A stretch of DNA of 64,000 nt. It comes from Paenibacillus faecis (GTDB taxonomy: Bacteria; Bacillota; Bacilli; Paenibacillales; Paenibacillaceae). Made by a program: the position numbers and the translations under genes. The notes beneath the pieces are model-generated. The model did no database searches. It was not told the DNA's origin and saw only the letters and a program-made list of their open reading frames with translations. Where the stretch lies: contig NZ_VSDO01000003.1 of the NCBI RefSeq assembly GCF_008084145.1, positions 682,001 to 746,000 of the forward strand, given 5' to 3'. Numbering within the stretch: the stretch's first letter is position 1; the number at the start of each line of letters is the position of its first letter. Of the stretch, positions 33,758-41,874 are shown in pieces.

Positions 33758-33794
33758 AGGACAGGATTCGGGGCTTTCCGATCCTGTCCTTTTT
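33758..33794 (+). terminator. Terminator after the MATE gene
   Basis: AGGACAGGAT pairs with ATCCTGTCCT, with TCGG/CCG extending the stem, followed by five Ts. Confidence 0.9.
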
Positions 33795-33840
33795 ACGTAT
33801 TCTTCACCCAAGTTTTGGGGTTTTCCTGTATGATGGGGCT

Positions 33841-35016
33841 ATGAAAAAAATATTATCTTTCATGGATTGGGGGGTATTCGCCCTTCGTTCGTACCATTAT
33901 ATTCTGCTGTTGTCCCGGATTCTGCCAGGAAGTGAACTTTCAACCCGAACGCTAATTAACGTGATCTGGCTGAGCATAGCCCTTGTTACCCCTTTGCTGT
34001 TCTGGTTTCCCGGGCGCCGGATGAACAAAGTCTGGTTTTGCATACTGGAGCTGTTGCTTGGCGGTTCTTATTATGTGCATTCTGTCATGGATCCGACCCT
34101 GACTTCAAAAGCGGACTATTTGCTGCCGAGTCTTACAATGGGATACTTATTAACGAAGCCAACCCTCTGGATCATTCCCTTACTCGCGGTCATTCCATTT
34201 TTCTTTCAGTCCTACTTAAAAATATCTTGGGAGCAAACTCTAAGTGTCGGAACAGACAACCTGCTGTTCTGCTTCATCGGGATGTGGGCAAGCTTCGTGG
34301 CCAATGCGTATGTGCAGAAGAATAGACTGGCAGCCGAAGTGGAGCGTCAAAACAAGCTCTTAACCCACTACTCGGCCGAGATCGAGAAAATGACTCTGCT
34401 TGAAGAGCGCAACCGCATGTCCAAGGAGCTTCATGACACTCTGGGTCATTCCTTTATCTCACTCATCTTGAGCCTGGATGCTTCTATTGCTCTGATGGAC
34501 AGCAAGCCTGTCGAGGCCAAAGACCGGCTGATTCGCTTAAGGGCATTGGCCGAAACGAATCTGGACGATATGAGAAACATCGTACACGAGATCGGAGAAG
34601 AAGAGGAATCCCGTCTGATCCGACAGGTTGAATCCCTTGCGGCCCGTTTCCGGGAACACACGGGTACAGCCCTGACTTTGAGTCTGCCGGAGACGGAGCG
34701 GTCTATACGTTTTGATATACGGCAAGCGGTCCTGCGGGTCATCCAGGAGTCTTTTACAAATGCGCTAAAACACGGAAAAGCTACTCAACTGCATCTGGAG
34801 CTTGGATATTCTGAGAGCCATCTTCATTTGTCCGTACGAAATAACGGTATACCGATCGACAAGTTCCATTATGGTTTCGGATTGACCGCGATGAAACATC
34901 GGGTCGAGCGGTTGGGAGGCCGCCTGCACCTATCATCCGGGAAGGGAATTCCCACGATCACCGAGGTGAGATGCGAAATCCCGCTGAAAGGAGTGATGCC
35001 GCATGGTGAAGATTAA
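33841..35016 (+). CDS. Sensor histidine kinase, NarL/DesK type
   Basis: 391 residues. Five or six membrane helices fill about residues 10-160. A HisKA_3 dimerisation domain follows (LEERNRMSKELHDTLGHSF, phospho-acceptor H198). The HATPase_c domain has VIQESFTNALKHGKA as N-box and GFGLTAMKHRVERLGG as G-box. There is no large extracellular domain, so the signal is probably sensed in or near the membrane. The last 14 bases overlap the response regulator gene, indicating translational coupling. Confidence 0.93.
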   Translation: MKKILSFMDWGVFALRSYHYILLLSRILPGSELSTRTLINVIWLSIALVTPLLFWFPGRRMNKVWFCILELLLGGSYYVHSVMDPTLTSKADYLLPSLTMGYLLTKPTLWIIPLLAVIPFFFQSYLKISWEQTLSVGTDNLLFCFIGMWASFVANAYVQKNRLAAEVERQNKLLTHYSAEIEKMTLLEERNRMSKELHDTLGHSFISLILSLDASIALMDSKPVEAKDRLIRLRALAETNLDDMRNIVHEIGEEEESRLIRQVESLAARFREHTGTALTLSLPETERSIRFDIRQAVLRVIQESFTNALKHGKATQLHLELGYSESHLHLSVRNNGIPIDKFHYGFGLTAMKHRVERLGGRLHLSSGKGIPTITEVRCEIPLKGVMPHGED

Positions 35017-35647
35017 AGTGCTGCTTGCGGATGATCAAGAGTTGATTCTCGAGAGCTTGCATATCGTGCTGTCCATGGAAGAGGATTTAGAAATTGTCGG
35101 GTTAGCCAAAAATGGAGAAGAAGCCCTAAAGGCCTGCGAGCAGTTTAAACCGGATATGGTGTTGATGGATGTCAACATGCCGGTCATGGACGGCGTCGCC
35201 GCAACGGCTCTGATTAAAGAGCGAATGCCGGCAACCAAAATCATCATGCTGACCTCCTATAAAGAAGTGGAATATGTGTTAGCGGCGTTAAGCCATGGAG
35301 CGGAAGGTTATCTCCTCAAAGCCATTCATCCCCGAGACCTGGCGGCAGGCATACGGGTGGTTCAGGCGGGGGGAACTTTAATTACGCAGGAAATGGCGAG
35401 TAAAATGATCAAGAACATCAACCGCACCACCCCTCCGAAAAATAATGAGTTCGGGCTCTCCGGCCGTGAAATTGAAGTGATGCATAAGCTGGCTGCCGGC
35501 CTGCGTAATCAAGAAATCGCCGAGGCGTTGTATCTTAGCGAAGGGACGGTTAAAAATTATATCTCCGCGATTTATTCGAAGCTCCATGTGAAAGGAAGAC
35601 GGGAGGCCGCCCGTAAAGCACGCGATTCGGGAATTTTGGATCGTTGA
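35003..35647 (+). CDS. Response regulator, NarL/LuxR type
   Basis: 214 residues. The receiver domain has acidic pocket ADDQE, phospho-acceptor D56 in LMDVNMPVMDG, Thr/Ser in MLTSYKE and Lys in LLKAIHP. The LuxR-type helix-turn-helix is at about 148-205 (LSGREIEVMHKLAAGLRNQEIAEALYLSEGTVKNYISAIYSKLHV). It is the partner of the overlapping kinase. The CPBP protease gene 116 bp downstream is a candidate target. Confidence 0.95.
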   Translation: MVKIKVLLADDQELILESLHIVLSMEEDLEIVGLAKNGEEALKACEQFKPDMVLMDVNMPVMDGVAATALIKERMPATKIIMLTSYKEVEYVLAALSHGAEGYLLKAIHPRDLAAGIRVVQAGGTLITQEMASKMIKNINRTTPPKNNEFGLSGREIEVMHKLAAGLRNQEIAEALYLSEGTVKNYISAIYSKLHVKGRREAARKARDSGILDR

Positions 35648-35763
35648 GAAGCCGCTTTTTTGAAGCTAGCCGCAGATTAAATTATGACCAAAGCGCACTG
35701 TCCCTTTATGACTTTTTCAGCCTATACTCATAGCATTCTACAACAGGGAGAGTGATGTAAGGC

Positions 35764-36657
35764 ATGAAGAAAAAAGGGTCTGAAAATAAAGGGCTGCCGC
35801 ATAATGGCAAAAAGTTGAGCGCTTGGAGTTTATTTTGGGGCTTTCCCCTCGTTTGGATGATTGCGGGAGCTATCGGCATCATTCTCATAGATGCGTTATT
35901 CCGGCAGTTGACAGCGCAATTCGATGGGATCGTTTCCCTTATTTTTACTCTAATAACGGGGTTTCTTGCCATCTTGGTTTATAAGCTCACGCTGACCTGC
36001 CTTGCGCGGCGGTCCACCCCAGAGATATCTGGACAGCGCGCAGGGATTGAAACGGTTCTGGGCGTACTAATCGGGACCCTTTTTATCACGGGATCCGCTT
36101 TTATTATTATGGCTCTGGGAGGGTACTCCTTTCAGTGGGCGGGTTCCACGGATACGAGTTTTGTTCTGATTTCCTCCATTGAAGCAGCTTTAGGAGCAGC
36201 CGTTATCGAGGAACTCATCTTTCGGGGACTTATGTTGCAAGCCATCGATAAATTAGGGGGAAAAACGCTCGCACTTGCCGTGACCTCACTATTCTTTGGA
36301 GTCGCCCATCTTGGCAATGCAGGCGCAACCTTATGGAGCGCGCTCGCCATAGCCCTGGAAGCAGGGCTTCTGCTCGGAGCCGCTTTCTTGTGGCGGCGGA
36401 ACTTGTGGTTTACGATGGGATTGCATTTTGCTTGGAATGCCGTTGAAGGCTTGCTTGGTATTCCTGTTTCCGGACACGCCGCTAACGGTCTATTTACTGT
36501 AAAGGTCAACGGTGCCGCACTTCTCACGGGGGGCGACTTTGGACTTGAAGGCTCTATTGTTCCGGTCGTAATCAGTCTTCTGATCTCTATTCCTATGCTC
36601 ATAACTTTCTATGCCCATTTTGACAATGGAAGGAAGAGAATGGTAGATTCAAAATAA
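35764..36657 (+). CDS. CPBP family intramembrane metalloprotease
   Basis: 297 residues with about eight membrane helices. The CPBP (CAAX protease and bacteriocin-processing) motifs are present: EELIFRG (Glu-Glu-x3-Arg), FFGVAHLGN with catalytic His, and GLHFAWNAVEG. In bacteria the family is linked to bacteriocin self-immunity, protein processing and regulation of signalling. The gene follows a two-component system and precedes a DUF4062 gene by 27 bp, possibly in one operon. Confidence 0.92.
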   Translation: MKKKGSENKGLPHNGKKLSAWSLFWGFPLVWMIAGAIGIILIDALFRQLTAQFDGIVSLIFTLITGFLAILVYKLTLTCLARRSTPEISGQRAGIETVLGVLIGTLFITGSAFIIMALGGYSFQWAGSTDTSFVLISSIEAALGAAVIEELIFRGLMLQAIDKLGGKTLALAVTSLFFGVAHLGNAGATLWSALAIALEAGLLLGAAFLWRRNLWFTMGLHFAWNAVEGLLGIPVSGHAANGLFTVKVNGAALLTGGDFGLEGSIVPVVISLLISIPMLITFYAHFDNGRKRMVDSK

Positions 36658-36684
36658 TACTATTTCTTTAATCCGGGTGGGCCT

Positions 36685-37257
36685 ATGAGAAAAAAATTGC
36701 AAATTTATATATCGTCTACTTACTACGATCTTATTGAAGAAAGACATACCGCTGTGGAAGCCGTACTTCGAGCCGGTCATATCCCTGCGGGAATCGAACA
36801 ATCCTTCAAGGAAAGTCCGATCCATATTAGGAAGCGATGGATCGACGAGTCGGATGTCTATATGCTGATTCTCGGAGGATTCTATGGTTTAACGCTTCCT
36901 GATGATGAATCCAAGAGCTACACGCAGTGGGAATACGAGTATGCCGGAGAAACGGGCAAACCCCGATTTGCTTTTGTGGTCACGGATGAAGCCTTAAGAC
37001 AAAAGCCATACGACTTCTCGGCAATTGAATACTATCAGGAGTTCCAGGAGTTTAAGCAAGCGGTCATGGAACAAGTCCCTATCTATTATGTTGAAGATGT
37101 ACGGCATATTATGATGGTACTTCGTGACCAATTGCCGGTGTATGCTGCAAGAGACGATTTGTCTGGCTGGGTTTCCGGCAAGGATATCCCGGACGTTCCA
37201 AAGCTGTTGGAAGAGAATGCGAGATTAAAAGCGGAGTTGGAGAAAAAGAAACCATAA
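36685..37257 (+). CDS. Standalone DUF4062 domain protein
   Basis: 190 residues. The DUF4062 pattern is clear: QIYISSTYYDLIEERHTAVEAVL, GIEQSFKESP, and the acidic/aromatic ESDVYMLILGGFYGLTLPDDESKSYTQWEYEYAGETGKP. The fold is TIR-like (Rossmann-type), and the domain usually heads larger proteins, including predicted defence NTPases. Here it is followed only by a short coiled coil (KLLEENARLKAELEKKK). No effector domain or gene is attached. It could be a sensor or adaptor acting with the CPBP protease 27 bp upstream. Confidence 0.87.
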   Translation: MRKKLQIYISSTYYDLIEERHTAVEAVLRAGHIPAGIEQSFKESPIHIRKRWIDESDVYMLILGGFYGLTLPDDESKSYTQWEYEYAGETGKPRFAFVVTDEALRQKPYDFSAIEYYQEFQEFKQAVMEQVPIYYVEDVRHIMMVLRDQLPVYAARDDLSGWVSGKDIPDVPKLLEENARLKAELEKKKP

Positions 37258-37280
37258 CCACCATCAAACGGGTGGTTTGC
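37256..37280 (+). terminator. Short hairpin after the DUF4062 gene
   Basis: AACCACC pairs with GGTGGTT around eight bases; the following T-run is weak (TTTGCTC). Confidence 0.45.
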
Positions 37281-37282
37281 TC

Positions 37283-37626
37283 TAAGGCTATAAGCCTTTA
37301 TTACCGGCTCGCGTCTTAATGGCGCTAGCTTTCGCTACGTTCAAGCTACTATGCCGTTGCCGCTTTTGCCTACCCCTGAGGGGGTGCGATGATTACTAGT
37401 ACCCCTTCAGACAACCTTGATAACATAGAATTCCTGCATATGTGCATGTTTTTTTCTTGTTTGGGGCCCAAAATTTCAAAATTCCTGCAAATCTGCAGGA
37501 ATTTTCGACGAAACCGGCCCGTTTCTCTAAAATCGCTGGAAATTCCTGCAGATTTGCATCTTTTTTCGCATTCCCTTGAGGACCGGCCTAAAATACCTGC
37601 AGATTTGCATCTTTTTGGAGTTCGAA
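37283..37626 (+). repeat. Family A repeat, copy 4 with 5' extension
   Basis: Four palindromic cores lie in 37395-37626, preceded by the same extension as copy 3 (GGCTATAAGCC to TTACTAGT). It occupies most of the 496-bp gap between the DUF4062 gene and the phosphatase gene. The remaining bases, 37627-37753, show nothing recognisable. Confidence 0.85.
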
Positions 37627-37753
37627 GCTTAGTCAACACACTAGGCGCCTCTTGGGATGTGACATATCACTTCGATTAGCCATTAAGCCACCCCTTGGTT
37701 TTTTAGTGTCTAACGCTCAGGCATAGATCTCCCCTCTTTTCGCCCTACTTATC

Positions 37754-38392
37754 TCAATTCAGATTTAACAACTCCTCTAAGGTAAACCTGCCTACAACTT
37801 CAAAGCCATTCCCTCGCCCTCTTGGTTTTATAACAACCGTGCCTAAGCTTGGAATTTCCCCTAATCCCATCCCTTGAGGGAAACTGTGAGCAATAATCAC
37901 TTTGTTGGTCTTAGGAGACGGTAATGCTTCTAATTTAGAAGTTAGGTCTTTGAAAGTTGATTGCTGCTCGGCGGGAGGCAAGGAAGCGTTTAATTTATAC
38001 ACTCTGACCCAGAACGGGTCGGTTTGAACCTGGTCCTGGCTAAAGGCCAATGCTGCGGTTTCCTTTGTCCGGCAAAAGGGACTAGCCAGAACGGGGGTCT
38101 GGATCGGAATTTGCAAACTGCGCAGCTCCTCACCAAATTGGACAGCTTGTCTTCTTCCAGCCTCGGAGAGATTTCTTTGGGTGGAGCAATCATTGAAATC
38201 AAGATTCGGTAAGTCCTCCCCTACTGTTGCATCCCCATGCCTTACATACAGGATATAACCTCCTTGACGAAGTGAATTTAGCAACGAGGAGTCCAGGGGC
38301 CTTGATTCCGAAACGCCCCCTGATGCTCCAGCCGGTTGTGTGAGCATCAGGAGCAGTACGCCAAAGATACTTGTGAAAAATAATCCTTTCAT
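37754..38392 (-). CDS. Exported histidine phosphatase family protein
   Basis: 212 residues, with GAAGGAGG upstream of the ATG. A signal peptide covers about 1-24 (MKGLFFTSIFGVLLLMLTQPAGAS). The phosphoglycerate-mutase-like RHG motif is at R51-H52-G53 (ILYVRHGD), and the second catalytic His is in VIIAHSFPQG. NLSEAGRRQAVQFGEEL and LASPFCRTKETA are further family blocks. It is probably a secreted or membrane-attached phosphatase of unknown substrate. Confidence 0.9.
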   Translation of the reverse strand: MKGLFFTSIFGVLLLMLTQPAGASGGVSESRPLDSSLLNSLRQGGYILYVRHGDATVGEDLPNLDFNDCSTQRNLSEAGRRQAVQFGEELRSLQIPIQTPVLASPFCRTKETAALAFSQDQVQTDPFWVRVYKLNASLPPAEQQSTFKDLTSKLEALPSPKTNKVIIAHSFPQGMGLGEIPSLGTVVIKPRGRGNGFEVVGRFTLEELLNLN

Positions 38393-38536
38393 TTTTTAAA
38401 ACCTCCTTCAGGTACGTATTTACCATGAAATAGTGTCTGCAAGGAGGTGAAAGTTAAAACAGATAAGGGACAAATTGTTCAACTTATCCGCCTTTTTAGG
38501 ATTACAAATGGCTTCAAAACGGCTCCACAATTTTTT

Positions 38537-38587
38537 GACCAATCAGTCCGAATATATTTGACTGTTCGGTCCGGAAAGTGATATAGT
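38537..38587 (+). promoter_or_regulatory. Promoter with two TetR-like operator half-palindromes
   Basis: TTGACT (38558), 18 bp and TATAGT (38582) form a strong promoter. Two similar imperfect palindromes, GACCAATCAGTC (38537) and GACTGTTCGGTC (38560), precede or overlap the -35 box. They resemble the GACCG-N2-CGGTC-type sites of TetR/AcrR repressors. The tetR-like gene at 40035 is the obvious candidate. Confidence 0.65.
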
Positions 38588-38648
38588 AATCCTAGACCTT
38601 CCCCCTTGGATCATGCACCCATTCTCTCAAGAAAGCGAGGCCACTGAA

Positions 38649-39047
38649 ATGAGTACCTTGTCTTACGAGCAAGCTGAACGGCTCATTCAACTTTTCGCAG
38701 ACCGTTATATTCGTAAGGATTATGATGCATTTCTCGATTTGTTTACTGACGCTATCGTCTTTGAATTCCCTTATGCCCAGGAACCGAATCCTAAACGTCT
38801 GGATGGGAAGGCCTCGCTGCAGCAGTATCTCGAGAAGCTGGAAAAGGTGCTTGAAATCACTTCATTCACCAAACCGGTCATTCATGTAGCGGCCGGCGCT
38901 CCGGTGTTCTTTGCCCAATTTGAAGCGAGCGGCAGCAACCTGCTCACAGGCGGATCTTATGAACAAAGCTATATATCCGTAGTCGAAGTTCAAGATGGCA
39001 GGATTGTCCGCTACCAGGACTACTGGAATCCACTAGCAGTCAATTGA
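38649..39047 (+). CDS. SnoaL/NTF2-like protein
   Basis: 132 residues from the ATG at 38649, eight bases after GAGG; an ATG twelve codons upstream lacks a site. It shows the SnoaL-like/PhzB-like fold pattern: QAERLIQLFADRYIRKDYDAFLDLFTDAIVFEFPYA, a middle helix ASLQQYLEKLEKVL, and a terminal VVEVQDGRIVRYQDYWNP. It probably binds a small hydrophobic molecule or acts as an isomerase or hydrolase. It is 36 bp ahead of an NmrA-like reductase gene in one operon. Confidence 0.87.
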   Translation: MSTLSYEQAERLIQLFADRYIRKDYDAFLDLFTDAIVFEFPYAQEPNPKRLDGKASLQQYLEKLEKVLEITSFTKPVIHVAAGAPVFFAQFEASGSNLLTGGSYEQSYISVVEVQDGRIVRYQDYWNPLAVN

Positions 39048-39083
39048 AACCCGACATGAATGAGAACTAAAGGAGATAATCAT

Positions 39084-39974
39084 ATGCCTAATGAATCATC
39101 CACTCGTTTTCTGCTAACCGGAGGACAGGGCAAGACTTCCTCCCGTATCGCACAGCTGCTGCACAGTCAGGGCTATCTGGTTCGAAGAGCCGGACGCAGC
39201 ATCCCCAAGCCCGGGGATCAACAAGTCGGCGAACACGTCCCCTTCGACTGGTTTGACGACTCGAACCATGATGACCTCCTGCAGGACGTCCATGCCGTAT
39301 ATCTGGTCGCGCCTGCGAGCCTGCATCCTGAAGAAGTCATGATTCCTTTTATCCGCAGAGCACTGGACGCTTCGGTTAAGCGCTTCGTCCTGTTATCCAG
39401 TGCCTCGATTCCGGAGGATGGCCCCATCTTCGGTGGCGTTCACCGTTATCTGCATGACCATGCCCCCGAGTGGGCCGTATTGCGCCCCTCCTACTTCATG
39501 CAGAACTTCACGGAACCCAGCCACGGGCACGGGTACTCTTTGCGCCACAGCGGGCGCATTTATACGGCAGCGGGAGACGGCAAGATCGGCTTCGTCGACG
39601 CCGATGATATCGCAGCGGTTGGCTTCCACGCCCTGACCGACAAGGAGCCCCCTAACCGGGAACTCCTCATTACGGGCCCGGAATCCCTCACTTATGATGA
39701 TGTGGCCGGCGTGATCCGCAAGGTTACCGGTCTGGACGCCAAGCATATTCGTGTTACACCGGAGCAACTCACTGAGAGACATAAGGCTTCCGGCCTGCCG
39801 GAGAGCTATGCCGAATACCTGGCTGGAATGGATGTCCGTATTCGCTTGGAGGGAATGGAGGATCGGGTAACGGACACGGTACTTCGTATAACCGGTCGAG
39901 AGCCGCGATCCCTGGAGCAATTCATTTCGGAGCATAAGACGTCGTTTCATCTCATTAATCAAATGGTACCTTAA
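39084..39974 (+). CDS. NmrA/ergot-type NAD(P)-binding protein
   Basis: 296 residues from the ATG at 39084, seven bases after AAGGAG. The N-terminal dinucleotide-binding fold is RFLLTGGQGKTSSRIAQLL. The family blocks AVYLVAPASLHP, RFVLLSSASIPE, AVLRPSYFMQNF and GFVDADDIAAVGFHAL follow. It is an atypical short-chain dehydrogenase close to the ergot-alkaloid (EasG-like) group. The classical Tyr-x3-Lys is absent, as is common in NmrA-type members. It may be a reductase or a redox sensor. It is the second gene of a TetR-controlled operon. Confidence 0.88.
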   Translation: MPNESSTRFLLTGGQGKTSSRIAQLLHSQGYLVRRAGRSIPKPGDQQVGEHVPFDWFDDSNHDDLLQDVHAVYLVAPASLHPEEVMIPFIRRALDASVKRFVLLSSASIPEDGPIFGGVHRYLHDHAPEWAVLRPSYFMQNFTEPSHGHGYSLRHSGRIYTAAGDGKIGFVDADDIAAVGFHALTDKEPPNRELLITGPESLTYDDVAGVIRKVTGLDAKHIRVTPEQLTERHKASGLPESYAEYLAGMDVRIRLEGMEDRVTDTVLRITGREPRSLEQFISEHKTSFHLINQMVP

Positions 39975-39981
39975 GATAAAG

Positions 39982-40029
39982 AAGGCTCTCCTGTCATCAC
40001 CATTTAAGATGACCCTAGGAGAGCCTTTT
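39982..40029. terminator. Terminator between NmrA-like and tetR-like genes
   Basis: AAGGCTCTCCT pairs with AGGAGAGCCTT around a 24-base loop, ending in TTTT. It separates the convergent gene ends at 39974 and 40035. Confidence 0.8.
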
Positions 40030-40034
40030 GACGT

Positions 40035-40664
40035 TTACACTTCGTTGAGATCTACCGCTTTGCTGCCTTGTCCTTGTATCGTCCGGAAGACCGACAGTAC
40101 CATCTGTAGAATGGCAACCAGCCTCGGCTCATCCATTCCCAGCTTGGCTGACGTGATCAGGGCGATCCGCTCATGCACCAGGAACCGGGCCAGGTCTCGG
40201 ATGTTCACCTCCGGGTCCAGTCCCCCTTCTTCCACCGCGCGTTCCAGCATAGTGTAAAAGATCTGTTCCGACAGCTCGATACTCTCGTGCAAATAAGCAG
40301 CCAGCTCCTCATGATGAGGCGCCTGCTCGATCGCGCTGCTGATAATGAAGCATTGCAGGCGCAATTCGGGGTCCACGAGCACTTTAATGATGGTTGTGAA
40401 TGCGAGTTCCACCTTTTCAACGACCGTTCCCGGTCCCTCGCAATGCTGCTTCAACTCCTGATTCTTCTGATCCATATAATGTCGGACTGCTGCGAAAAAC
40501 AACTCCCACTTCGTTCCATACGTATCATATATACTTTGGCGGGCAATGCCCAATCCTTGGATTAAATCCGGCAGCGAGGTGCCTTCATAGCCGCGATTTC
40601 CAAAAACATGCATGGCTTTATAAAGGATCTCATTCGTATCAAACGCCTTCGTTCTTGCCACCAC
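40035..40664 (-). CDS. TetR/AcrR family regulator
   Basis: 209 residues from a GTG after AAAGGGGGG. The helix-turn-helix is typical (EILYKAMHVFGNRGYEGTSLPDLIQGLGIARQSIYDTYGTKWELFFAAV). The C-terminal domain is of the AcrR-like TetR_C_33 sort (CFIISSAIEQAPHHEELAAYL). It is convergent with the NTF2/NmrA operon, whose promoter carries TetR-like sites, so regulation in trans is likely. A long palindrome lies 30 bp upstream of its own start. Confidence 0.92.
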   Translation of the reverse strand: MVARTKAFDTNEILYKAMHVFGNRGYEGTSLPDLIQGLGIARQSIYDTYGTKWELFFAAVRHYMDQKNQELKQHCEGPGTVVEKVELAFTTIIKVLVDPELRLQCFIISSAIEQAPHHEELAAYLHESIELSEQIFYTMLERAVEEGGLDPEVNIRDLARFLVHERIALITSAKLGMDEPRLVAILQMVLSVFRTIQGQGSKAVDLNEV

Positions 40665-40693
40665 TCACCCCCCTTTCTTCAGTTCCACCTATA

Positions 40694-40714
40694 AGCAATT
40701 ATACTATAATTGCT
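40694..40714. promoter_or_regulatory. Perfect palindrome upstream of the tetR-like gene
   Basis: The 10-bp arms AGCAATTATA and TATAATTGCT stand around a single C. The sequence contains TATAAT-like boxes on both strands. It could be an autoregulatory operator overlapping the tetR promoter. Confidence 0.6.
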
Positions 40715-40773
40715 GGCGAACCCGCTTCTTCCGCCTGGATGCTACCGAACCGTAAATTCATCACGTGTTAATC

Positions 40774-40819
40774 TTGACAATCCATTTATCTATAGTTATT
40801 GTAGACACATTAAGTCTAC
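40774..40819 (+). promoter_or_regulatory. Promoter and inverted repeat before the methyltransferase gene
   Basis: TTGACA (40774), 17 bp and TATTGT (40797) form a strong sigma-A-type promoter. GTAGAC and GTCTAC, seven bases apart at 40801-40819, overlap the expected transcription start and could be an operator. Confidence 0.75.
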
Positions 40820-40878
40820 GATAAAAAATGCTGGAGCCTTATGCTACGAATTTTAAAACCTTAAAAGGAGCGGGTACC

Positions 40879-41775
40879 ATGAAGAATGAATTATTTGATG
40901 CGGCGGTATGGGAACGGGCTTGGAAGGAAGATTCACAAACGGCAGTGATGAGAATGAAACATGCGGGGATTGATCCCACCCGCTCTTTTGACCATAAAGC
41001 CCAGGCGTTCAATAAGGAGGTCTTCAGCGAAGGAGGCAGACGCAGAGCCAAACGGATTATCGGATGGCTGGAGGACCAAGGGGTCACTTTTGCGGGGAAA
41101 TCGGTATTGGATATCGGTGCGGCCTCCGGAGGTTTTGCGCTGCCCTTTGCCGAGAGGGGAGCTGAAGTTACGGCCCTTGAGCCGAACTTACCGCTGGTTG
41201 AACTGATGAAAGACAATGTAGCCGGGTCCGCAACCGGGAACATTAAGATCGTAACCAAACCGTTTGAGGACATTGATGTTCAGACTAACGGATGGGAAAA
41301 GGCGTTTGATCTCGTCTTCGTCTCCATGTGCCCCGTATGGAGCAACTGGGATGATGTCGAGAAGGTGCTAAGCTGTGCCCGGGAATTTTGCTATTTGAGC
41401 ACCATGGTAGGCTCTGCGGAGCACAGTCTGTTGGATGAAGTATGGCCTCTTGTTAACGACCGCCCCCGCACGAACGAAGTGATGGATATGGCCTATTTGT
41501 CCCATATCCTGCTGCTTAAGGGTTATGCTTACCAGTCACTGGTTACGAGGGAAATGCAGACCATGGTGGTATCCCATGCCGTGGCGTTGGAAGAGGTCAT
41601 GACTATGCTGCAAACGTCCAGTCGATCGGCAGATGAGCAAGCGCGGGTGCGCCGCATCGTCCTGGAGCATCTGGAGCGCAATTATCCTTCCGGCGAGGTG
41701 ACCGTCCGGAAGGGAGGACGGTTCGGCAAGGTGCTGGTCCGCCTGCAAAACCAACAGATGTACAGCAGAGATTGA
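40879..41775 (+). CDS. Class I SAM-dependent methyltransferase
   Basis: 298 residues from the ATG at 40879, eight bases after AAAGGAG; the longer frame from 40828 has no site. The SAM-binding motif I is VLDIGAASGGFALPFAERG, followed by the acidic ribose-binding TALEPN and motif IV FDLVFVSMCPVWSN. The N-terminal region (AVWERAWKEDSQTAVMRMKHAG) resembles a group of uncharacterised methyltransferases acting on small molecules. The substrate is unknown. It is monocistronic. Confidence 0.9.
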   Translation: MKNELFDAAVWERAWKEDSQTAVMRMKHAGIDPTRSFDHKAQAFNKEVFSEGGRRRAKRIIGWLEDQGVTFAGKSVLDIGAASGGFALPFAERGAEVTALEPNLPLVELMKDNVAGSATGNIKIVTKPFEDIDVQTNGWEKAFDLVFVSMCPVWSNWDDVEKVLSCAREFCYLSTMVGSAEHSLLDEVWPLVNDRPRTNEVMDMAYLSHILLLKGYAYQSLVTREMQTMVVSHAVALEEVMTMLQTSSRSADEQARVRRIVLEHLERNYPSGEVTVRKGGRFGKVLVRLQNQQMYSRD

Positions 41776-41787
41776 GGGAAAAAATCC

Positions 41788-41840
41788 AAAATAGTATCAT
41801 TTTTTGATACGTTTTAAAGTTATTATAAACCCATCAAGTG
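41788..41840 (+). promoter_or_regulatory. DoxX-like gene promoter/operator matching the yobU site
   Basis: The 53 bases match the yobU-like promoter (11798-11850, minus strand) without gaps at 43 positions. Here the core GTATCATTTTTTGATAC (41794-41810) is a perfect inverted repeat. TTATTATAAACC and ATCAAGTG follow at the same distances as in the other copy. Confidence 0.8.
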
Positions 41841-41874
41841 AAAGACATTTTAAAAAAGAGGATGGGATCAAAGC

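Noticed and set aside
38447..38580. Short frame after AAGGAGGTG upstream of the NTF2-like operon
   Set aside because: The perfect binding-site-like sequence is followed by about 43 codons that run through the operators and -35 box of a strong promoter. No homology is recognised.
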